Source: Lachnospiraceae bacterium UBA3820
GTDB taxonomy: Bacteria; Bacillota; Clostridia; Lachnospirales; Lachnospiraceae
Direction of reading: 5' to 3'
Assembly: GCA_002369325.1 (NCBI GenBank)
Contig: DFDU01000084.1
Location: 1 to 36,616, forward strand
DNA: 36,616 nt
Under the pieces are notes generated by a model, which saw nothing but the letters and a program-made list of their open reading frames with translations, had not been told where the DNA came from and made no database searches. A program made the translations under genes and the position numbers. Shown one piece after another: positions 29,636 through 36,616 of this stretch. The first letter of the stretch is position 1, and the number at the start of each line of letters is the position of its first letter.

Positions 29636-32065
29636 ATGGCAAGAATATATATCAATGACGGTTGGAAATTCACCGAAAATTATACGGATGAGCTTTTGAC
29701 TGATTCATATGATTTGGAAAAGCTCAAGGAAGTCAGACTTCCGCATACCTGCAAGGAGGTTCCGTTCCATTATTTTGATGAGCATATGTATCAGATGGTT
29801 AGCGGATATGTAAAGGTGATAAAGGCCGAAGAAGCTTGGAAAGGAAAAAAAGTGCTGCTTACCATAGACGGTGCGGGACATGACAGCACGGTATATTTAA
29901 ACGGCAGGGAAGTTGGAACTCATCATTGCGGATATACGGCATTTACCATTGACATAAGCGAAGATTTAAAATACGGACAGGAAAATAAACTTGTTGTAAA
30001 GCTTGACAGTAATGAAAATATAAATGTTCCGCCGTTTGGATATGTAATCGATTATATGACTTATGGCGGTATATATCGTGATGTTTGTATTGATATAAAA
30101 AATGAAAGTTATATTGAAGATGTATTTGTAATAACCAAGATAGCAACACCTGAAGAAAATGAAGAAAGCGCAATCGATGTAACAAAAAAATCAGCAATAT
30201 GTGCGGATTATAAGCTTGTAAATGCAAAGGCAGGACTTAAGCTTCGTCAATCCTTAAGACCGTTGGGGGACGGAGAATTCAAGAATATCGGCGAATATGA
30301 AATAGTCGATCCGGAAAATATAGAAAGATCCGCATATCAGACAGGAAGGGTTGAGCTTTGGGATGTTGAAAATCCTAAGCTATATGAATTAAAAACCGAG
30401 CTTATCGATAAGGACGAAATAATAGATGAGTATGTGGTAACCTTCGGATACAGAAAGGCAATATTTAAGAAGGACGGTTTTTATCTTAACGGAAGAAAGC
30501 TTAAAATCAGAGGACTTAACAGACACCAAAGTTATCCGTATGTGGGATATGCCATGCCGAAGTCCATGCAGGAGCATGATGCGGACATCTTAAAATATGA
30601 ACTCGGTCTCAATGCCGTACGTACTTCACATTATCCTCAATCACATTATTTCCTTGACAGATGCGACAAGATAGGACTTCTGGTATTTACGGAGTTCCCG
30701 GGCTGGCAGCATATCGGAGATGAAGCGTGGAAGGAACAGGCTGTTGAAAACTTAAAGGATATGATAATGCAATACAGAAATCATACCTCGATTATTCTCT
30801 GGGGAGTTCGTATAAACGAGTCGGTTGACGATGATGAATTCTATACAAGGACCAATGAGGTTGCTCACAAGCTTGATCCTACAAGACAGACAGGCGGCGT
30901 AAGATGCTACAAGAAAGGAAGTTTGTTGGAGGATGTATTTACCTACAATGATTTTTCACATGACGGAAAGCACAAGGGCTGTGAAAAGAAATCAGCAGTT
31001 ACCTCCGACAATGAAAAACCTTATCTCATAAGTGAGTACAACGGACATATGTTTCCTACAAAGCCGTTTGACTGGGAAGAAAAAAGACTCGAGCATGCCC
31101 TCAGACATGCAAATGTACTTGATGAGGTTGCCGCTCAGGAGGACATAGCCGGAAGCTTTGGCTGGTGTATGTTTGATTACAATACACATAAGGATTTTGG
31201 AAGCGGGGACAGAATCTGCTATCACGGTGTTATGGATATGTTCAGAAATGCGAAGCCTGCATCGGCAGTATATGCAAGCTGTCAGGAAAAGACACCGGTA
31301 CTTGAAATAAGCTCAAGCATGGATATAGGCGAGCATCCGGGCGGAAATTTAAATGACATTTTCATATTTACAAATGCCGATAGCGTTAAGATGTATAAAA
31401 ACGATAAATTTATAAAGGAATACACAAGTGCGGATTCGCCTTATAAGAATCTTAAGCACCCGCCGATACGTATAGATGATTTCATCGGCAGAACACTTGA
31501 AGAAGAAACAGGCATGCCGCATAAGCAGGCAGAGGATGTAAAGTCCTTGCTTAATGCGACAGCAAAGGTCGGGCTTTACGGGCTTACCAAGGCTATGTAT
31601 CTTAAGGCAGGCAAGCTTATGCTTTTATACCATATGAATCAGCAGGAGGCTGTTGATTTATACGGAAAATATATAGGCAACTGGGGCGGTGAGGCTACAG
31701 TATACAAATTTGAAGCAATAAAGGACGGAGAGATAGTAAAGACTGTAGAGAAAAAGGCAATGACCGAAGTAGTTCTTGATGTAAGTGTTGACCATACCGA
31801 ATTACGTGAGGAAAACTCTTATGACGTGGCAGCGGTAAGAATAAAAGCGGTAGACGAGTACGGAAATGTGCTTCCTTATTTCAACGATTTGGTAACCGTT
31901 GAGATAAAGGGAGATGCCGAAATAATCGGCCCGAAGACATTTGCTCTTTCCGGCGGAATGGGTGGAACATATGTAAAGACGAAGGGCAAGGAAGGCAAAG
32001 CCAAGCTTAAAATAAAATCACCACAGGCTGAGACAGTAGATGTAGAATTTACTATTAATATTTAG
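29636..32065 (+). CDS. Glycoside hydrolase family 2 protein (likely beta-galactosidase)
   Basis: An 809-residue cytoplasmic GH2 enzyme. The order is: a sugar-binding jelly-roll domain (about 1-165, with GYVKVIKAEEAWKGKKVLL and FGYVIDYMTYGGIYRDV); an immunoglobulin-like domain (165-285); the catalytic barrel (286-560) with RGLNRHQSYPYVG; acid/base E395 in LWGVRINES; nucleophile E467 in LISEYNGH; and a C-terminal beta domain (about 700-809) of the GH2 C-terminal type. GH2 includes beta-galactosidase, beta-glucuronidase and beta-mannosidase. The neighbouring GH36 alpha-galactosidase and GPH symporter favour galactoside use. AAAGGAGG at 29620-29627 supports ATG 29636. No signal peptide. Confidence 0.9.
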   Translation: MARIYINDGWKFTENYTDELLTDSYDLEKLKEVRLPHTCKEVPFHYFDEHMYQMVSGYVKVIKAEEAWKGKKVLLTIDGAGHDSTVYLNGREVGTHHCGYTAFTIDISEDLKYGQENKLVVKLDSNENINVPPFGYVIDYMTYGGIYRDVCIDIKNESYIEDVFVITKIATPEENEESAIDVTKKSAICADYKLVNAKAGLKLRQSLRPLGDGEFKNIGEYEIVDPENIERSAYQTGRVELWDVENPKLYELKTELIDKDEIIDEYVVTFGYRKAIFKKDGFYLNGRKLKIRGLNRHQSYPYVGYAMPKSMQEHDADILKYELGLNAVRTSHYPQSHYFLDRCDKIGLLVFTEFPGWQHIGDEAWKEQAVENLKDMIMQYRNHTSIILWGVRINESVDDDEFYTRTNEVAHKLDPTRQTGGVRCYKKGSLLEDVFTYNDFSHDGKHKGCEKKSAVTSDNEKPYLISEYNGHMFPTKPFDWEEKRLEHALRHANVLDEVAAQEDIAGSFGWCMFDYNTHKDFGSGDRICYHGVMDMFRNAKPASAVYASCQEKTPVLEISSSMDIGEHPGGNLNDIFIFTNADSVKMYKNDKFIKEYTSADSPYKNLKHPPIRIDDFIGRTLEEETGMPHKQAEDVKSLLNATAKVGLYGLTKAMYLKAGKLMLLYHMNQQEAVDLYGKYIGNWGGEATVYKFEAIKDGEIVKTVEKKAMTEVVLDVSVDHTELREENSYDVAAVRIKAVDEYGNVLPYFNDLVTVEIKGDAEIIGPKTFALSGGMGGTYVKTKGKEGKAKLKIKSPQAETVDVEFTINI

Positions 32066-32097
32066 ATTAACGGATATAGTTGTAAGTGAATAAGTGA

Positions 32098-32184
32098 GGT
32101 TCTCATATGCACATTTTAAGTGCTAAGCATGGCGTTAAGCGATAGCGTGCCATGCGAGTACTTGAAAATGTGTATATGAGAACC
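32098..32184 (+). promoter_or_regulatory. Long intergenic hairpin between GH2 and symporter genes
   Basis: GGTTCTCATAT (32098-32108) pairs perfectly with ATATGAGAACC (32174-32184). The stem continues through CACATTTT/AAAATGTG and AAGT/ACTT with one bulge, and an inner stem GCATGGC/GCCATGC lies near 32127-32155. Folding spans nearly the whole 87 bases. No T-run follows, so this is not an intrinsic terminator; the hairpin ends just before the ribosome site of the symporter gene. It may set mRNA stability or the expression ratio within the operon, or be a palindromic repeat element. Confidence 0.8.
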
Positions 32185-32212
32185 GGAGTAAATGAAGAAA
32201 GGAAGAGTTAAT

Positions 32213-33997
32213 ATGAAATTAACAGCGAAAGAAAAAACAGCCTACGGCCTTGGCGCAGTGGGAAAAGATATGGTATATATGCTTTCGGCAAGCTACATCC
32301 TTTACTATTATCAGGATATACTTGGTGTAAGCGCTATCGCAATGGGTGTAATCCTTTTGGTGGCAAGAATATTTGATGCATTTAACGACCCTATAATGGG
32401 AATAGTGGTTGCAAAGACAAAGACAAGATGGGGTAAATTCCGCCCATGGCTTTTAATCGGTACACTTACCAATGCGGTAATCTTATTCTTGATGTTTTCG
32501 GCACCACCGTCACTTTCGGGCAGCGGGCTTGTGGCTTACGCAGCGGTGACATATATCCTTTGGGGTGTGACATACACCATGATGGATATACCTTACTGGT
32601 CAATGATTCCTGCATTTACGGAAGGCGGCAAGGAACGTGAAGGTCTTTCGGCACTTGCAAGAAGCTGTGCCGGTGTAGGCTCGGCAATCGTAACGATAAT
32701 CACCGTTATGGCAGTTACCTCGATAGGTACGGCCATGGATAACAGTAAGAGTGAAAAGATGACTATGCAATATGCTTCCGAGGTCGGCGGCGTTATCGTT
32801 CATGTAATCGAGATTGACGATTCGGATGCGGCAACCGGTAACGAAATTGAATATATTGACGGCATAAATATAAAGGCTACCGCAAACAAAGATGAATTTA
32901 AAGAGGTTTTTGAAAGCAGCGAAGATACTTCATTAAAATATACAAGCAAGAATTCAAAGTTTGATTTGAAATTTGATGATGTGGAAATAAATGCGGATAA
33001 CTCAACTGTTATTTTTGAAATGGGACTTAAGGATAATGCATCGTTTGCGGAACTTAAGGTTTATGTATCATCGGATGTTTATTCCAAGCTTGACAAGGAT
33101 GGAGGAGTCTCAAACATCACCGGTGAATTTACTTCCACGAAGGAAGTTGAAAGATATGGTTTTAAATATTTCTCACTTATAGTTGCAATTATTTTCGTAA
33201 TATTTATAATCATAACCTGCCTCGGTATCAAGGAAAAATCAACCGCAGACATGCAAACTGCGGGCATAGGCGAGATGTTTAAGGCACTTATACAAAATGA
33301 TCAGGCTATGACCATAGTTATAACTATTGTACTTATAAACGTGGCAACTTATATCACATCAAATCTTTTGATTTATTTCTTTAAGTACGACCTTGCGGGT
33401 TCAAATTGGCAGGGTAACTATACATTGTTTAATACATTTGCGGGAGCTGTACAGATACTTGCCATGATGCTTATGTTCCCATTGCTTCGCAAGTTCTTCA
33501 CGACCATTAAAATATTTAATATAGCGGTTATAGCTTCCATAGCGGGTTACGTGGTGCTTCTCGTTATGGCACTTTCAGGAATAAGCAGTGTATATCCGTT
33601 CCTTTTACCGGGATTTTTCATAATGTCGGCAGTAGGTATATTGAACGTACTTGTAACAATCTTTTTGGCAAATACGGTTGATTACGGTGAACTCAAAAAC
33701 GGAAGACGTGATGAAAGTGTAATCTTCTCGATGCAGACATTTGTAGTTAAGCTTGCTTCGGGTATAGCAGCACTTGTTGCTTCCATCTGTCTTAGCATAA
33801 GCAACTTGAGCAACGACACCGAAACCGTAGGTGCTGCAAAGAGTGCAGTAGGCGGAAATTCACTTCTCGTATTAAGACTTACCATGACCCTTCTTCCGAT
33901 ATTCGGAATGATAATTGCAATTATCCTTTTCAGAAAGAAATATATCCTTGATGAAAAGAAATTAAATGAGATAACAGAAACCTTAAAGAATAAGTAG
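32213..33997 (+). CDS. GPH-family sugar:cation symporter with inserted domain
   Basis: A 594-residue membrane transporter of the glycoside-pentoside-hexuronide:cation symporter family (MelB-like). The N-terminus LTAKEKTAYGLGAVGKDMVYMLSA, the sodium-site region ARIFDAFNDPIMG, and TKTRWGKFRPWLLIG are diagnostic. Family members usually have about 450-500 residues. Here a hydrophilic segment of about 140 residues (roughly 176-315, with acidic DDSDAATGNEIEYIDG) is inserted between predicted helices 5 and 6, on the outer side by the MelB topology. AAAGGAAG at 32198-32205 selects ATG 32213; the ATG at 32192 is less likely. The substrate is probably a galactoside, inferred from the flanking enzymes. 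Confidence 0.92.
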   Translation: MKLTAKEKTAYGLGAVGKDMVYMLSASYILYYYQDILGVSAIAMGVILLVARIFDAFNDPIMGIVVAKTKTRWGKFRPWLLIGTLTNAVILFLMFSAPPSLSGSGLVAYAAVTYILWGVTYTMMDIPYWSMIPAFTEGGKEREGLSALARSCAGVGSAIVTIITVMAVTSIGTAMDNSKSEKMTMQYASEVGGVIVHVIEIDDSDAATGNEIEYIDGINIKATANKDEFKEVFESSEDTSLKYTSKNSKFDLKFDDVEINADNSTVIFEMGLKDNASFAELKVYVSSDVYSKLDKDGGVSNITGEFTSTKEVERYGFKYFSLIVAIIFVIFIIITCLGIKEKSTADMQTAGIGEMFKALIQNDQAMTIVITIVLINVATYITSNLLIYFFKYDLAGSNWQGNYTLFNTFAGAVQILAMMLMFPLLRKFFTTIKIFNIAVIASIAGYVVLLVMALSGISSVYPFLLPGFFIMSAVGILNVLVTIFLANTVDYGELKNGRRDESVIFSMQTFVVKLASGIAALVASICLSISNLSNDTETVGAAKSAVGGNSLLVLRLTMTLLPIFGMIIAIILFRKKYILDEKKLNEITETLKNK

Positions 33998-34023
33998 TAT
34001 AATATAAGTGAGTGTGGAGGCTT

Positions 34024-34068
34024 ATGTCTTCATGCTCACTTATAATGATATTTGGGGGATGCTTATGA
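34024..34068 (+). other. Possible 14-codon leader ORF overlapping the GH36 start
   Basis: ATG 34024 opens a frame encoding MSSCSLIMIFGGCL and stops at TGA 34066-34068, overlapping the GH36 ATG as ATGA. GGAGG at 34016-34020 precedes it by only three bases, shorter than ideal. It could couple translation of GH36 to upstream ribosomes or be coincidental. Confidence 0.3.
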
Positions 34069-36509
34069 TCAGTCAGATAAACAACAGCTTTGTATTAAAT
34101 ACAAAAAATACAACCTATGCATTCGGACTTCTTGAGACCGGACAGCTTGAGCATTATTATTACGGAAAACGCATTCATTTTTCGAGAGCGGCGCTCATGG
34201 AAAAGCATGAGTTTTCGCCGGGAAATACAAACCAGTACGATAAAGAGCATTTGAAATATTCGCTTGAAGATATGAGATTGGAAATGTCGGCTTACGGAAA
34301 GGGTGACATACGCGAGCCTATGCTTGAAATCATCCACGAGGACGGAAGCTTCACATCGGATTTCATATATAAGGAGTCAAAACAGGCAGTAGGAAAGGCT
34401 GAGTTTGATACATTGCCGGGTTCGTACGGAACGGATGACGAGGTTGAAACTCTTACGATTATCATGAAAGATGAGCAGTATGGGCTTACTCTTTATATGA
34501 ATTATTATGTATATGAAAATGCGGATGTTATTACACGAAGCGTCAGGCTTGTTAATGACAGCAGGACGGAGGTGGAAATAAGAAGAATACTCAGTATGTG
34601 TATCGACTTTGATACGCCTGATTTTGTATTTACAACATTTTCCGGTGAGTGGGCAAGGGAAATGAAACGCATTGATACACGTATGCTGGCAGGAAAACAT
34701 GTAAATTCATCTTATACCGGCAGTTCATCAAGCAGGGCAAATCCGTTTGTAATGCTGTCCAAACAGGATACAAATGAGGACAGCGGGGTCTGTTACGGAT
34801 TCAATCTTATTTACAGCGGTAATCATTATGAGGCGGTTGAAGTAAGTGGTTTCGGAAAGACAAGATTTGTGTCGGGTATTAATCCTCAATCGTTTTCATT
34901 TGTCCTGAAGCCGGGAGAAGCATTTGAATCACCTGAGGCTGTCATGACATTTTCGGATAAAGGCTTTAACGGAATGAGCCAAAATATGCATGGTTTCGTT
35001 CGTGAACATATAGTAAGAGGCGAGTGGAAGAAAAAAGTTCGTCCGGTACTCCTCAACAGTTGGGAGGCTTCTTATTTTGATATAAATGAAAAGAAGCTTT
35101 TAAAGCTTGCCAGAGCAGCCAGGGACGTCGGAATAGAACTTTTTGTAATGGACGATGGCTGGTTTGGGACAAGAAATGATGATACTCAGTCACTTGGCGA
35201 TTGGGAAGAAAATAAAAAGAAACTTCCGCATGGCGTTGAAGGTTTGTGCAAAAAGATAAATGATCTTGGTCTTGATTTTGGAATCTGGGTTGAACCGGAG
35301 ATGGTAAATGTAAAGAGCAAGCTTTATGAAGCACATCCCGACTGGGTACTACAGATACCGGGTAAACCGCACTCAGAGGGGCGTAATCAAAGAATACTGG
35401 ATCTCGGAAGAATTGAGGTTCAGGATTATATCATAGAAGCCATGAGCAGAGTTTTCGGATGTGCAAATATTTCATATGTCAAGTGGGATATGAACAGAAC
35501 ATTTTCGGATTATTATTCGGGGGCACTAAGAGAGACCGATGCAGGTGCATCGGAGCAGAGAAATATTGGTACAACGAGACAGGCAGCACTTAGTGTGACA
35601 AGACAGGGTGAGGCAGCTCACAGGTATATGATGGGACTTTACAGGGTTATGAAAATCCTGACTGAGAAATTCCCTCATATCTTATTTGAAGGCTGTGCGG
35701 CCGGTGGAAACAGATTTGACTTAGGAGTACTTTGCTACTTTCCTCAGATTTGGGCGAGCGACAATACCGATGCGCTTTGCCGTGCAAGTATACAGACGGG
35801 TTATAGTTACGGCTATCCTTTATCTACGGTAAGTGCACATGTTTCTTCCTGCCCGAATCATCAAACCCTTCGTATAACGCCGCTGGAAACACGCTTTAAT
35901 ATAGCATGCTTTGGCATATGCGGTTATGAATGTAATCTGGTTGATATGGATAAGGAAGATCTAGAGACGATAAAGGCTCAGATAGAGCTTTATAAGAAGT
36001 GGCGTGAGGTCTTGCAAAAGGGAAGTTTTTACAGGGGCAGAACATTTTTTGCCGGTGATGGTAAGCACGCGGGCGATGTGCTTGAATGCGGACAGACAAA
36101 TATAACTGAGTGGACCTGCGTTTCTGTCGATAAGTCAAAGGCGGTCGGTATGGTTATGCAAAAACTTGTTGCACCGAATACTCAATATACCTATTATAAG
36201 CCTTCGGGTCTTGATCCGGATAAGGAATATCATTTCTATAACAGAAAGCTGAAATATAATATAAAAAACTTCGGTGACCTTATTAACACTGCGGCACCTT
36301 TCCATGTAAAACAGGATTCGTTTGTTCATGATGTGGTTGCAAAGTTTGTCAAAATGGATGGAGAAACGGAAGACCTTAAGGCATACGGTGATGCGATGAT
36401 GTACGGAGGTGTTAAGCTTAAGCAGGCCTTCGGAGGTACCGGTTACAACGGTGAGGTCAGGTACTTCCAGGATTTTGCATCAAGACTTTATTTCATGGAA
36501 GAAGAATAA
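34065..36509 (+). CDS. Alpha-galactosidase, glycoside hydrolase family 36
   Basis: An 814-residue cytoplasmic GH36 enzyme that releases alpha-linked galactose from oligosaccharides such as melibiose or raffinose. The order is: an N-terminal beta-sandwich (about 1-280; NSFVLNTKNTTYAFGLLETG, YYYGKRIHFS), the catalytic barrel (about 290-640) with MDDGWFGTRNDD, the nucleophile D475 in YVKWDMNR, FEGCAAGGNRFDLGVL and SDNTDA containing the acid/base Asp (D566), and a C-terminal beta domain. GGGGG at 34053-34057 and the family N-terminus select ATG 34065; in-frame starts at 34008 and 34032 are possible. An extra stretch of about 20 residues follows WDMNR (near 482-510, Ala/Thr/Gln-rich). The 107 bases after the stop show no further gene. 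Confidence 0.93.
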   Translation: MISQINNSFVLNTKNTTYAFGLLETGQLEHYYYGKRIHFSRAALMEKHEFSPGNTNQYDKEHLKYSLEDMRLEMSAYGKGDIREPMLEIIHEDGSFTSDFIYKESKQAVGKAEFDTLPGSYGTDDEVETLTIIMKDEQYGLTLYMNYYVYENADVITRSVRLVNDSRTEVEIRRILSMCIDFDTPDFVFTTFSGEWAREMKRIDTRMLAGKHVNSSYTGSSSSRANPFVMLSKQDTNEDSGVCYGFNLIYSGNHYEAVEVSGFGKTRFVSGINPQSFSFVLKPGEAFESPEAVMTFSDKGFNGMSQNMHGFVREHIVRGEWKKKVRPVLLNSWEASYFDINEKKLLKLARAARDVGIELFVMDDGWFGTRNDDTQSLGDWEENKKKLPHGVEGLCKKINDLGLDFGIWVEPEMVNVKSKLYEAHPDWVLQIPGKPHSEGRNQRILDLGRIEVQDYIIEAMSRVFGCANISYVKWDMNRTFSDYYSGALRETDAGASEQRNIGTTRQAALSVTRQGEAAHRYMMGLYRVMKILTEKFPHILFEGCAAGGNRFDLGVLCYFPQIWASDNTDALCRASIQTGYSYGYPLSTVSAHVSSCPNHQTLRITPLETRFNIACFGICGYECNLVDMDKEDLETIKAQIELYKKWREVLQKGSFYRGRTFFAGDGKHAGDVLECGQTNITEWTCVSVDKSKAVGMVMQKLVAPNTQYTYYKPSGLDPDKEYHFYNRKLKYNIKNFGDLINTAAPFHVKQDSFVHDVVAKFVKMDGETEDLKAYGDAMMYGGVKLKQAFGGTGYNGEVRYFQDFASRLYFMEEE

Positions 36510-36616
36510 AAACAGATAGATTTGCGGTAGGCATAGTTTAAATGCACTTTGAGAGGTTCTATCATAAAGTTCTGAATAAATATGTATGATTTTTCAACAA
36601 CGACCTGGTCATCCGG

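Noticed and set aside
36510..36616. Terminator or new gene at the window end
   Set aside because: No stem followed by T and no start with a ribosome site could be seen in these 107 bases.

Overview
The window is chromosomal DNA from a low-GC Firmicute, most likely a member of the Lachnospiraceae. Supporting points are the AT-rich codon use, strong AGGAGG-type ribosome binding sites, the Gram-positive type fatty-acid cluster (FMN-dependent FabK, MarR-type regulator at its end), the long L17, and the abundance of Rpn-like genes. Genus cannot be fixed from the sequence alone.

Layout. (1) 1-2785: end of the ribosomal/RNA polymerase operon (rpsM tail, rpsK, rpsD, rpoA, rplQ). (2) 2786-11640: an accessory block between rplQ and the ECF transporter genes, which are neighbours in many Firmicutes. 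It holds a small HTH regulator, a truncated and a complete Rpn/PD-(D/E)XK-family gene, two paralogous secreted YD-repeat-like proteins, a transmembrane Ser/Thr kinase and a lipoprotein. The HTH/Rpn/YD part is bracketed by two direct copies of a roughly 390-bp element that is itself one long imperfect palindrome. (3) 11643-15447: a fused two-domain ECF ATPase, ecfT, truA and a MIF-family tautomerase gene. (4) 15617-25252: a complete type II fatty-acid synthesis operon in the order acpP-accB-accC-accD-accA-fabH-fabK-fabD-fabG-fabF-fabZ-marR, behind a consensus promoter with candidate operator motifs. (5) 25325-28744: a lipoprotein gene, then convergent minus-strand genes for a flavin reductase, a CmpB-type membrane protein and a membrane GGDEF protein. 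(6) 28949-36509: a TetR-regulated glycoside operon with a GH2 glycosidase, a GPH-family sugar symporter carrying a large inserted domain, and a GH36 alpha-galactosidase.

How the parts work together. The acc genes make malonyl-CoA and load the FabD/FabH/FabF/FabG/FabZ/FabK cycle on AcpP, and the MarR protein is the likely feedback repressor. The final operon would import galactosides through the GPH symporter and cleave alpha- and beta-linkages inside the cell. The accessory block looks like a repeat-rich, recombining region whose secreted and sensor proteins probably act at the cell surface. No tRNA, rRNA, CRISPR array or classical insertion sequence was seen.

The most unusual items are the 390-bp palindromic repeat pair and the cassette it brackets; the kinase whose outer domain is shared with the adjacent lipoprotein; an AccD without its zinc ribbon; a Shine-Dalgarno sequence separated from the fabG start by a perfect hairpin; and an extracytoplasmic domain inserted in the sugar symporter.
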